Source: Lachnospiraceae bacterium
GTDB taxonomy: Bacteria > Bacillota > Clostridia > Lachnospirales > Lachnospiraceae
Direction of reading: 5' to 3'
Assembly: GCA_017448245.1 (NCBI GenBank)
Contig: JAFSLV010000046.1
Location: forward strand, 1-60,234
Length of the DNA: 60,234 nucleotides
The stretch's first letter is position 1. The number at the start of each line of letters is the position of its first letter. Shown here piece by piece: positions 1 to 7,738 of this stretch. A program made the translations under genes and the position numbers. Below the pieces are notes generated by a model. The model saw only the letters and a program-made list of their open reading frames with translations, did no database searches and was not told the DNA's origin.

Positions 1-120
1 ACGGCGGAACAGGAGGGGCGTGAATGGTATGCGGGCATGGATGCCCCATACCACCGACCCGACTGTCCTTCCGTTCCGCCACGGACGGCGGAACAGGAGG
101 GACGTGTGGTATAATAAATC
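1..120. repeat. Hairpin-rich upstream region with 17-nt direct repeats
   Basis: Positions 1-17 and 85-101 are identical (they begin ACGGCGGAAC). An inverted copy at 73-80 can pair with 87-94 around a 6-nt loop. A second long hairpin spans 25-53, with arms TGGTATG and CATACCA enclosing GGGCAT/ATGCCC. A TATAAT box at 110-115 follows the second direct repeat and may be the -10 of the yjjI promoter, although no good -35 is visible. The region continues off the window, so its upstream context is unknown. Confidence 0.55.
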
Positions 121-163
121 ATACCATATTTATCATCATCATTTCTATGACGGAGAAAAAAAT

Positions 164-1741
164 ATGCGTGCCATTTCAATGGAGCGGGTGGAAGAGACCA
201 GGGCAAAGATGCTCGATGTCGTAAAATCCAAAACCCTGACACATGAGCAGAAGGTTGCGAACATGGCAAACCTCGCCGATTCGCTGCTGGAGGTGCTGGA
301 GCTGCCGGAGGGGCTGACCGGTCTCCTGGAGCGTGACATCACCGACGGGCAGTGTATCTGTGACTTGAACGAGGGACACGCGCCCTTACGTCCCCGCTAT
401 ATCGTGCCGGACTATGCGAAGTTTATGAAGGAGGGGAGCGCCTTTCTGGAGCTGCCCCCGCCGTCCGATCTGTATGAAGCGCTCCATTCCCTGCTGATCT
501 TTTATAAGCATGTCCCCAGCGTGACAAATTTTCCGGTCTATGTCGGACAGCTGGATGTGCTGCTGGATCCTTTTGTACGGGATGTGGACGAGGCGACAGC
601 GCACAAGCTGATCAAGCTGTTCTTTACGCATATGGACCGCACGATCTTAGACAGCTTTTCCCATGCGAACATCGGCCCCGTGCCGACAAAGGCCGGTGAA
701 ATCATTCTGGATGTCGTGGGAGAGCTCGAAGACGCCGTGCCGAACCTGACGATGAAGACAGACCCCGTGCTTACCACGGATGACTTTATCCTGCGTGGCA
801 TAAAGGCGGCGCTCCGTACGGCAAAGCCCTCCTTTGCAAACCATCCGATGTTTGACGCGGAGTTTCCGTCCGGGATTTCCGCGGGAGGAGACTGCGGCAA
901 TTACGTGATCGCAAGCTGCTATAACGGCCTGCCCTACGGCGGCGGTTCCTATACGCTTTCGCGCCTGATCCTCGGCAACATCGCGGGGCGCGCTTCGGGC
1001 ATCGAGGACTTCTGTACGAAGGTATTACCGGAGGTCTGTGACATCATGGCGCGCTACATGGACGAACGCATCCGCTTTATCGTGGAGGATTCCGGCTTCT
1101 TTGAAAACAACTTCCTCGCGAAGGAAGGATTTATCCGGCGCGACCGCTTCAGCGCGATGTTCGGCCTCGTCGGCCTGGCGGAGGCCGTGAATCATCTGAT
1201 GGCGCTTTCGGGCAAAGAGGAAAAGCGCTTCGGCCATGACGAAGAGGCGAACGAGCTGGGTGTGCGCATCATGAATATTATTAACAATTTCAATGCCGCG
1301 CATGAAAACAAATACTGTGAGATTTCCGGCGGGCATTTTCTGCTGCATGCGCAGGTCGGCATCGCTTCGGACATCGATGTCTCTCCCGGCACGCGCATCC
1401 CGATTGGCGAAGAGCCTGCGGAGCTGCGGGATCATCTGAATGTCCTCTCCCGCTTCCACAAATACTTTGCCTCCGGCACCGGCGATATCTTCCCGATCGA
1501 TCTCACCGTCCACCGCAATCCGGACTATGTGCTGGACATCATCCGCGGCGCCTTCAAGGAGAATCTGCGCTACCTTTCCTTCTACAGCGCGGATTCCGAT
1601 GTCATCCGCATCACGGGCTACCTCGTGAAGCGCTCGGAGATCGACAAGCTCGAAGCGCAGCAGAACGTCAAGCATGATACCACCGCTCTCGGCATGGGTG
1701 CCAAGCACAACGGAAAGATTTTGGAGCGGAAGGTGCGATGA
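164..1741 (+). CDS. yjjI: YjjI-family glycyl radical enzyme
   Basis: This 525-residue protein matches the YjjI family of glycyl radical enzymes, whose E. coli member is of similar length and whose substrate is not established. The C-terminus carries a glycyl-radical-like motif IRITGY about 45 residues from the end. Cysteines in GGDCGNYVIASC near the middle are candidates for the thiyl-radical position. The start at 164 is chosen because GGAG at 152-155 lies 8 nt upstream; the same frame is open further upstream but without a ribosome site. The stop overlaps the start of the YjjW-type activase (ATGATG), which is the expected partner. The enzyme would be oxygen-sensitive and cytoplasmic. The family call is firm; the reaction is unknown. 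Confidence 0.9.
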   Translation: MRAISMERVEETRAKMLDVVKSKTLTHEQKVANMANLADSLLEVLELPEGLTGLLERDITDGQCICDLNEGHAPLRPRYIVPDYAKFMKEGSAFLELPPPSDLYEALHSLLIFYKHVPSVTNFPVYVGQLDVLLDPFVRDVDEATAHKLIKLFFTHMDRTILDSFSHANIGPVPTKAGEIILDVVGELEDAVPNLTMKTDPVLTTDDFILRGIKAALRTAKPSFANHPMFDAEFPSGISAGGDCGNYVIASCYNGLPYGGGSYTLSRLILGNIAGRASGIEDFCTKVLPEVCDIMARYMDERIRFIVEDSGFFENNFLAKEGFIRRDRFSAMFGLVGLAEAVNHLMALSGKEEKRFGHDEEANELGVRIMNIINNFNAAHENKYCEISGGHFLLHAQVGIASDIDVSPGTRIPIGEEPAELRDHLNVLSRFHKYFASGTGDIFPIDLTVHRNPDYVLDIIRGAFKENLRYLSFYSADSDVIRITGYLVKRSEIDKLEAQQNVKHDTTALGMGAKHNGKILERKVR

Positions 1742-2772
1742 TGGCGGAGGGAACTCCTGCGGTGGCGGATACTCCGATGACGGCGCAGGGCGTGTCCGCA
1801 GAAGCTGCACGGCGGGCGCCGGTCAATCGTATTCTCAAATTTTCCTCGGTCGACGGTCCCGGCAACCGAACCGTCGTCTTTTTGCAGGGCTGCAACATGA
1901 ACTGCCGCTACTGCCACAACCCTGAGACCCGGGCGCTCTGTGTGCATTGCGGGGACTGTGTCGGTGTGTGTCCGACGGGGGCGCTCTTCTTTTCTGATAC
2001 GCCTCCCGTTTTTATTTCTGCATCCGCTTCCTGTAAAAATGTTGCGGACGTGTCTGTTTTGGGAGCGTATTCCCATGAATCCGCCGCATCGGCGGACGCC
2101 TCTTCTCCGTCTGCGCGTACGAAGTATGTCGCCTACGATCACACCAAATGCATCTTCTGCGACGCCTGCATCAAGGCCTGCACGCATGACGCCTCGCCGC
2201 GCATCCGCAATCTCACGGCGGAGGAAACCTTCCGCGAGATTGAAAAACAGCTTCCCTATATCCGCGGTGTCACCGTCTCCGGCGGGGAGTGCACGCTCTA
2301 TCCGGACTATGTGACCGCGCTCTTTTCTCTCTGCAGGGATGCGGGCTTGACGACACTCCTTGACTCAAACGGCACACTGGACTTTGCGGCATATCCGGAG
2401 CTGCTTCACGTCACCGACGGCGTGATGCTGGATGTGAAGGCCTGGGATTCCTCCGTCCACAGAAGCATGACGGATACGGACAACACGGACGTGCTGCGCA
2501 CGCTTTCCTTTCTTGCGGAACGCGGCAAGCTGGAAGAAGTCCGCACGGTCGTCGTGCCGGGGCTTGTCGATGCCGAAAAAACCATCCGCGAAACGGCACA
2601 TGTCATCGCGCCGCATCTGTCAAAGCGTCCTGTCCGTTACAAGATCATCGCCTTCCGCCCCATGGGCGTGCGCGAGTCCTTCCGTGCGTATCAGACACCG
2701 GACGCCGCACTTTTATCATCCCTTGCGGACACCGCCCGCGCGGCGGGTATGACAGATGTTGTGGTGGTGTGA
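1738..2772 (+). CDS. yjjW: YjjW-family glycyl radical enzyme activase (radical SAM)
   Basis: This 344-residue radical SAM protein should install the glycyl radical on the YjjI enzyme encoded just upstream, with which it shares overlapping stop and start codons. The radical SAM motif CNMNCRYC binds the catalytic 4Fe-4S cluster. Two ferredoxin-like cysteine sets follow (CVHCGDCVGVC and CIFCDACIKAC). The SGGE motif for SAM binding is present (VSGGECTLYPD). A low-complexity stretch of roughly 50 residues, rich in Ala and Ser, separates the two ferredoxin sets and looks like an insertion. The start could be ATG 1738 or ATG 1741; the overlap makes translational coupling likely. Confidence 0.9.
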   Translation: MMAEGTPAVADTPMTAQGVSAEAARRAPVNRILKFSSVDGPGNRTVVFLQGCNMNCRYCHNPETRALCVHCGDCVGVCPTGALFFSDTPPVFISASASCKNVADVSVLGAYSHESAASADASSPSARTKYVAYDHTKCIFCDACIKACTHDASPRIRNLTAEETFREIEKQLPYIRGVTVSGGECTLYPDYVTALFSLCRDAGLTTLLDSNGTLDFAAYPELLHVTDGVMLDVKAWDSSVHRSMTDTDNTDVLRTLSFLAERGKLEEVRTVVVPGLVDAEKTIRETAHVIAPHLSKRPVRYKIIAFRPMGVRESFRAYQTPDAALLSSLADTARAAGMTDVVVV

Positions 2773-2795
2773 AAAGGCCGCTGACGAAACAAGCC

Positions 2796-3686
2796 TCAAA
2801 TCCGTGACAGAATCTGCTTCAGCTCTTCCGGGGAAAACACATACGATTTGTTACAGAAACGGCAGTTGATCTTTTCTTCTTTGCCGTCCTTTACGATCTC
2901 TTCCAGTGCGTCCTTACCGATCAACAGCAGCGCCTTTTCCACCCGTTCCCTGGAACAGTTGCAGTGAAAGGCAACCGGGAGTGTCTCTGTAATCTCCAAT
3001 GAAAAACCGTCCAGAAGACGCGCGAGCATATCCTCCGGGGAGAGCCCGTCCCGCAGAAGCTCAGTGACGGCCGGCGCCTGACGGATATTCTGTTCCAGCT
3101 GCGTGATCGTTTCTTCCGAAGCAAAGGGCATCAGCTGGATGAGGAAGCCGCCCGCCTGCAGAACGCTTTTGTCTCCTCCGACGAGTACCCCGAGGCCCAC
3201 CGAGGATGGAATCTGCTCGCTCACGGCAAAATAATAGGTCAGGTCTTCCGCGATTTCCCCGCTTTGCAGATTGATCGTTCCGACATACGGATCCTTTAAA
3301 CCGAGATCACGGATCACGGTGAGCGTACCTTTGCCGACCGCCGTACCCACATCCAGATGACCGTCCGCACGGTTCGGTACCAGCACCGCGCTCCGGTTCG
3401 GGTAGCCTTTGACATGGCCGTTCCGGTCCGCGGTCACGGTCAGCCCGCGCATCGGGCCGTCGCTGTCGATGCGGATGGTCAGAAGATCGTCATCCTCCTT
3501 CAGCATATCGCCCATCATCAGCGCGGCACACATCGTTCGCCCGAGTGCCGCCGTCACGACAGGCGTCGTGTCGTGTGCGCGTCTTGCCTCTTCCGCAACG
3601 CCTCTTGCGGAAACGGCAAAGGCGCGGAGCTCCGCCTCCTGTCCTTCTTTTCTGCGGGCCGTTGCCCGGATCATGTAATCATTCAT
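2796..3686 (-). CDS. hslO: Hsp33 family redox-regulated chaperone
   Basis: This 296-residue protein matches Hsp33, a cytoplasmic holdase activated by oxidative unfolding. The zinc-binding cysteines are visible near the C-terminus as CNC and, about 30 residues later, CRFC. The N-terminal domain has family features such as GRTMCAALMMGDMLK and a glycine-rich SSVGLGVLVGGD stretch. Length is typical. No Shine-Dalgarno precedes ATG 3686. Instead an extended -10 box (TGC-TATACT on the minus strand) ends 7 nt before the start codon, so the transcript is probably leaderless. The gene is divergent from the HAD gene at 3747. Confidence 0.93.
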   Translation of the reverse strand: MNDYMIRATARRKEGQEAELRAFAVSARGVAEEARRAHDTTPVVTAALGRTMCAALMMGDMLKEDDDLLTIRIDSDGPMRGLTVTADRNGHVKGYPNRSAVLVPNRADGHLDVGTAVGKGTLTVIRDLGLKDPYVGTINLQSGEIAEDLTYYFAVSEQIPSSVGLGVLVGGDKSVLQAGGFLIQLMPFASEETITQLEQNIRQAPAVTELLRDGLSPEDMLARLLDGFSLEITETLPVAFHCNCSRERVEKALLLIGKDALEEIVKDGKEEKINCRFCNKSYVFSPEELKQILSRI

Positions 3687-3690
3687 CTTC

Positions 3691-3702
3691 TATAGTATAG
3701 CA
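3691..3702 (-). promoter_or_regulatory. Extended -10 promoter, probable leaderless start of hslO
   Basis: On the minus strand TATACT occupies 3694-3699, preceded by the TG of an extended -10. Seven bases (3687-3693) separate it from ATG at 3684-3686. This is the normal distance from a -10 box to a transcription start, so the mRNA would begin at or next to the AUG. No purine-rich ribosome site is present. Confidence 0.55.
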
Positions 3703-3730
3703 TAACGCATCGTGGCTTTGACCTTAGATG

Positions 3731-3739
3731 TGTTATACT
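3731..3739 (+). promoter_or_regulatory. Extended -10 promoter, probable leaderless start of HAD gene
   Basis: TGT-TATACT runs from 3731 to 3739 and is followed by 7 nt and then ATG 3747. No Shine-Dalgarno lies between them. It mirrors the divergent hslO promoter: both gene starts sit against their own -10 box in an intergenic gap of only 60 nt. Confidence 0.55.
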
Positions 3740-3746
3740 ATATCCC

Positions 3747-4316
3747 ATGAAGAAAAAAGTGATTCTCGTCGATATGGACGACACGCTGGAAAATTTCACG
3801 GAGGCCTGGGTGGATTATGCCAACCGGCGCTTCGGTACAAGTGTCGCCCCGGAGGAAATCACCGACTGGGATCCGTCGGTGCATTTTGAGGGTGTCAGCC
3901 ATGATGAAATGTACGATCTGATTCTGGAGGATGATTTTTACTACACATTGAAGCCGCTGGAGGACGCCGCGCATTATCTGAAAAAAATAATGGACGCCGG
4001 ACATGAGGTGTTGATCGTCACCAGCACGCAGCACCAGGTGGTTCCGATCAAAATGGAACAGGTGCTGTTCCGCTTCTTTCCGTTCCTGACCTGGGATCAG
4101 GTCATCGTTACTTCCAGAAAACAGATGCTCCGCGGCGATATCCTGATCGATGACGCGCCGCACAATCACATCGGCGGCGACTATGAAAAGATTCTGATCA
4201 CCGCGCCGCACAACCGTCATTTTGATGCGGAGGCACACGGCATGATCCGGGTGGACAACTGGGAAGAAATCTACCGGGAGGTCATGCGCATTGCGGAGGA
4301 GATGTGTCCCCTTTGA
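3747..4316 (+). CDS. 5'(3')-deoxyribonucleotidase-like HAD phosphatase
   Basis: This 189-residue protein belongs to the HAD superfamily and resembles the NT5C deoxyribonucleotidase branch. The catalytic motif I is DMDDTLENF near residue 9, motif II is probably the TST within VLIVTSTQHQ, and the acidic motif is LIDDAPHN. It would dephosphorylate nucleotides or a similar small phosphate ester; substrate is not predictable. ATG 3747 is the only start that keeps motif I, and it has no ribosome site (see the promoter entry). The last codons (Pro-Leu-stop) lie inside the 34-nt repeat that begins at 4308, so the repeat has supplied the C-terminus. Confidence 0.8.
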   Translation: MKKKVILVDMDDTLENFTEAWVDYANRRFGTSVAPEEITDWDPSVHFEGVSHDEMYDLILEDDFYYTLKPLEDAAHYLKKIMDAGHEVLIVTSTQHQVVPIKMEQVLFRFFPFLTWDQVIVTSRKQMLRGDILIDDAPHNHIGGDYEKILITAPHNRHFDAEAHGMIRVDNWEEIYREVMRIAEEMCPL

Positions 4317-5809
4317 CCGGAAACACGCCAGTGAGAACCGTCCCCTTTGACCGGAAACACGCCAATGAGAACCGTCCCCTTTGGCTTTTTTTGGTGTTGT
4401 TTTTACTGTGCGGGTTGACGGTGCAGGCGGCGGAGGAGCCGGAGGACAGGCTAAGGCAGGCGCGGGAAATCGCGCTGCGGTTTCAACTGCCAAAAGGAGA
4501 CGCCGCCGATGCGCTGTATACGGATGATACAAGGGAGCGGATTTCGCTCATTTCGGGTGAGGAGATTGTGATCAGCGCGGAGGAAGAGATCGCGGGGCTG
4601 TACGTGATCTGGGGAAGTCCCGCGCCCGCGTGGACGCTTTCGACGGCCGGGGAAGAGACGGCGTGCGGCACGAACGGATTTATTCACGAATATGTCCCCC
4701 TTGCGACGCCGCAAAAGAGCTGTACCATGACCCTGCACGCGGAGGCCGATCTGTGTGCGATCAAAGCCTATGGCGAAGGAGAGCTGCCTGAGGAGGTGCA
4801 GGTCTGGGAGCCTCAGCTTGACCGCGCGGACATGCTGGTGCTTGCGACGCACGCGGATGACGATATCCTCTTTATGGGAGGCGTCCTTGCGACCTATGCG
4901 GGAGAAAGAAAACTCGATGTGCAGGTCGCCTTCATGGTCAGCCACTGGACGGAGTTTGACCGCGTCCGCGAGCATGAAAAGCTGGATGCCCTGTGGCATA
5001 TCGGGGTGCGGCATTATCCCGTGACCGGTCCGTTCCTGCCAAACCGGACGGACCTGTATGAGGATGTCAGGGCGTTTGCCGCGGAGACGGTCAGGCGGTT
5101 TGAGCCGCAGATCCTCGTCACGCATGATCTGAACGGCGAATACGGACATGTGCGGCACAGCGCACTTGCGCATGCCGCGGCGGAGGCCGCGGAGCACAGC
5201 ATGGACGCGACATATGAGCCGGAATCCGCCGCGCTTTACGGGACATGGGATGTGCCCAAAACCTATCTCCACCTGTATCCGGAGAACGTTGTTTTCATGG
5301 ATCTGCGCACGCCGCTTTCCGCATTCGACGGGAAGACGGCACTGGAGGTGGCAACGGAGGCATTTACCTTCCATGCTTCACAGCAGATCTATACGGATCT
5401 CTTTGTGACGGATGATCCGACCGTGCGCCTCGGAGACAAATACAACTGTGCACACTTCGGACTCTTTCGCTCGACCGTCGGCGCAGACACCGGCGCGGAC
5501 CTGACGGAGCACATCGTGCCGTATGCGGAGGCGGAGAGGATGGAGGAAGAGGCCGCACGGGCGGCGGAAGAAGAAGCCGCGCGTCTCGCGCAGGAAGAAG
5601 AGCGGGCAAGGCAGGAAGAGCGTGCACAGACCGGGCAGTGTCTTTTGGAGGAAGCAAGGATCCGCGAGGAAGAACTCCTTGCGCAGGAGGAACGCCCAAG
5701 GCAGGAGCAGGAGGCCGAAAGCCGCGCGGTGACAGTCCTCGTCGCAGTGATGACGGCAGGATGTATCGGACTGGTTTTTGCAGTATGGAAAAAGAGAAGG
5801 AGAGGATAA
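4304..5809 (+). CDS. Secreted, membrane-anchored PIG-L family deacetylase
   Basis: This 501-residue protein has a hydrophobic segment LWLFLVLFLLCGL with an AxA-type cleavage region (VQAAEE), then a PIG-L/LmbE deacetylase domain. The zinc motif is ATHADDDILFMGG near residue 183, and HDLNGEYGHVRHS supplies further ligands. A Glu/Ala/Arg-rich coiled coil of about 90 residues follows, then one C-terminal transmembrane helix and a KKRRRG tail. The enzyme would act outside the membrane on an N-acetylated sugar or glycolipid; substrate is unknown. GTG 4304 has GGAGGAG just upstream (4295-4301). GTG 4331 is the alternative. Either way the first residues are encoded by the 34-nt repeat. tdk follows within 4 nt. 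Confidence 0.8.
   Translation: MSPLTGNTPVRTVPFDRKHANENRPLWLFLVLFLLCGLTVQAAEEPEDRLRQAREIALRFQLPKGDAADALYTDDTRERISLISGEEIVISAEEEIAGLYVIWGSPAPAWTLSTAGEETACGTNGFIHEYVPLATPQKSCTMTLHAEADLCAIKAYGEGELPEEVQVWEPQLDRADMLVLATHADDDILFMGGVLATYAGERKLDVQVAFMVSHWTEFDRVREHEKLDALWHIGVRHYPVTGPFLPNRTDLYEDVRAFAAETVRRFEPQILVTHDLNGEYGHVRHSALAHAAAEAAEHSMDATYEPESAALYGTWDVPKTYLHLYPENVVFMDLRTPLSAFDGKTALEVATEAFTFHASQQIYTDLFVTDDPTVRLGDKYNCAHFGLFRSTVGADTGADLTEHIVPYAEAERMEEEAARAAEEEAARLAQEEERARQEERAQTGQCLLEEARIREEELLAQEERPRQEQEAESRAVTVLVAVMTAGCIGLVFAVWKKRRRG
4308..4385 (+). repeat. 34-nt tandem repeat family, locus A
   Basis: Two 34-nt units (4308-4341 and 4342-4375) and a partial third (4376-4385) are nearly identical. 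The core reads TTTGACCGGAAACACGCC followed by AATGAGAACCGTCCCC. Related arrays occur at 19678-19730 and 48586-48663. Here the array encodes the stop codon of the HAD gene (4314-4316) and the first codons of the PIG-L gene in another frame. There are no spacers, so this is not a CRISPR array. Confidence 0.9.
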
Positions 5810-5812
5810 AAC

Positions 5813-6415
5813 ATGGCAAAACTGTATTTCCGCTACGGCGCAATGGGGAGTTCCAAAACCGCAAATGCACTGATGGTTGCCTTCAATTACGAAGAAAAGG
5901 GCCTGAAGCCCCTGGTCTTAAAGCCAAGGCTCGATTCGAGGGACGGCGAAAGAATCATCCGATCCCGCATCGGCATCGAGCGCGAATGCGTTTTCTTTGA
6001 AGAGATATTTGTCGCGGATATCGAGGAGACCAAGCGGCGCATACAGGGCTATGATGTCGTGATCGTGGACGAGGTCCAGTTCTGCAACCCGGTGCTACTT
6101 AGGCAGATGCGCGCGGTGGTGCACGATCTGCAGATCCCCGTCATCTGCTACGGGCTGCGCACGGACTTTTTGCTCGAGCCCTTTCCCGGCTCCTACGAGA
6201 TGTGTGCGATTGCCGACGTCATCCAGGAGATCAAAACGGTCTGCTGGTGCGGCGACGGCGCGACCTGTAACGCCCGGATCGACGGGGAAGGAAATGTGCT
6301 GCGCAGCGGCGAACAGGTGGTACTGGGCGGCAACGAATCCTATATTTCCCTGTGTTACAGGCATTACATGGAGGGCGATACCGGTCCCAAAATGCGCGCG
6401 GCCAAAAGATCGTAG
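5813..6415 (+). CDS. tdk: Thymidine kinase (type II)
   Basis: This 200-residue protein phosphorylates thymidine to dTMP in pyrimidine salvage. The P-loop is GAMGSSKT at residues 9-16, the Walker B region is VVIVDEVQF, and the nucleoside-binding lid region contains YGLRTDF. Zinc ligands appear as CWCG and, near the C-terminus, LCYRHY. Length is normal for type II kinases. The start follows the PIG-L stop by 3 nt and is preceded by a purine-rich GGAGAGGA-like stretch. Pairing with the deoxynucleotidase-like HAD gene nearby suggests nucleotide salvage, though the PIG-L gene lies between them. Confidence 0.95.
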   Translation: MAKLYFRYGAMGSSKTANALMVAFNYEEKGLKPLVLKPRLDSRDGERIIRSRIGIERECVFFEEIFVADIEETKRRIQGYDVVIVDEVQFCNPVLLRQMRAVVHDLQIPVICYGLRTDFLLEPFPGSYEMCAIADVIQEIKTVCWCGDGATCNARIDGEGNVLRSGEQVVLGGNESYISLCYRHYMEGDTGPKMRAAKRS

Positions 6416-6446
6416 GGAAAAAGTGCATATAATTATGAAAAAACAG

Positions 6447-6476
6447 TTGAAACCTGCCATAAAAAGGGGGTAAAAT
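6447..6476 (+). promoter_or_regulatory. Sigma-A promoter of the liv operon
   Basis: TTGAAA (6447-6452) and TAAAAT (6471-6476) are separated by 18 nt. They lie about 40 nt upstream of the lipoprotein gene at 6518, which has its own GGAGG ribosome site at 6505-6509. Confidence 0.65.
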
Positions 6477-6517
6477 ATTTCATTATTGTTTTTTTTATTC
6501 ATATGGAGGATACGATT

Positions 6518-7738
6518 ATGAAAAAGACAAAGAGAATCATCCGTGCCGTGGCACTGGGCACCCTGATGGCCATGACGCTTGCGGCATGCGCAGGCTCTTC
6601 GCAGCCTGCCACAAACAGCGGCGGTGCGGCATCAAGCGCGCAGGAAGGCGGTGCGGCTCCGGCCGCGGGCGGCGAAGGCATCTTTAAGATCGGTGCGATC
6701 GGACCGCTGACTGGTGACGGCGCGGCCTACGGACAGGCGGTTGTCAACGGCTCGAAGCTCGCGGTTGACGAGATCAACGCGGCGGGCGGCATCAACGGTT
6801 TTCAGGTGGAGCACCGCGGCGAGGACGACGAGCTCAACAACGAAAAGTCCATGAATGCCTACAATACGTTAAAGGACTGGGGCATGCAGATGCTGGTGGG
6901 TCCGACGACCTCCGGCTGCACGATCGCGGTATCCGATCTCGCACACGAGGACAATCTGTTTTTGCTGACGCCCTCGGGCACGGCGCTCGACTGTGTCAAA
7001 TATGACAATGCGTTCCGCGTATGCTTTTCCGATCCCGCACAGGGGACGGAGGCCGCCCAGTACATGTCGGAAAAGGGCATCGGCACCAAATACGCGGTCA
7101 TCTATGATTCTTCGGATCCTTACAGCTCCGGTATCTACGAGAGCTTCAATGCGGAAGCACAGGCGCAGGGACTCGAGATCGTGAGTGCCGAAGCCTTTAC
7201 CTCGGATTCGAACAAGGACTTTTCCGTGCAGCTGCAGAAGGCAAAAGAGGGCGGTGCGGATCTCGTCTTTCTTCCGATCTACTACAACCAGGCTGCCCTG
7301 ATCCTGCAGCAGGCCGCCGATATGGATTATCATCCGACCTTCTTTGGATGCGACGGTATGGACGGAATTCTGACGGTGGAAAATTTTGACACGTCGCTGA
7401 CGGAAGGACTGATCCTGATGACGCCGTTCTCCGCGGATTCCGAGGATGAGATGACGGTCAGTTTTGTGCAGAAGTATCAGGAGCAGTTTGGCGAGGTGCC
7501 CAACCAGTTTGCGGCGGATGCCTATGACGGTGTCTATGCGCTCAAGGCGGCGATCGAGGCCAAGGGTCTCACCCCCGACATGAGCGCCTCCGACATCTGC
7601 ACGGCACTGATGGAGGCGTTTCCGGAGATCACGATCACGGGTCTGACGAGCTCGTCGCTCTCCTGGGATGCTTCGGGTGAGCCCAACAAGGAGCCGCGTA
7701 TCTTTGCCATCGAGGGTGGGAAATACGTCGTACAGTGA
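6518..7738 (+). CDS. Branched-chain amino acid ABC transporter substrate-binding lipoprotein
   Basis: This 406-residue protein has a lipoprotein signal peptide with lipobox LAAC, a Gly/Ser/Ala linker and a LivK/LivJ-type periplasmic binding fold (KIGAIGPLTGDGAAYGQ). It would be tethered outside the membrane and deliver leucine, isoleucine, valine or a related ligand to LivHMGF. ATG 6518 is chosen over an in-frame ATG at 6503 because GGAGG at 6505-6509 is correctly spaced for it. The stop overlaps the GTG start of livH. Ligand is not provable from sequence. Confidence 0.9.
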   Translation: MKKTKRIIRAVALGTLMAMTLAACAGSSQPATNSGGAASSAQEGGAAPAAGGEGIFKIGAIGPLTGDGAAYGQAVVNGSKLAVDEINAAGGINGFQVEHRGEDDELNNEKSMNAYNTLKDWGMQMLVGPTTSGCTIAVSDLAHEDNLFLLTPSGTALDCVKYDNAFRVCFSDPAQGTEAAQYMSEKGIGTKYAVIYDSSDPYSSGIYESFNAEAQAQGLEIVSAEAFTSDSNKDFSVQLQKAKEGGADLVFLPIYYNQAALILQQAADMDYHPTFFGCDGMDGILTVENFDTSLTEGLILMTPFSADSEDEMTVSFVQKYQEQFGEVPNQFAADAYDGVYALKAAIEAKGLTPDMSASDICTALMEAFPEITITGLTSSSLSWDASGEPNKEPRIFAIEGGKYVVQ

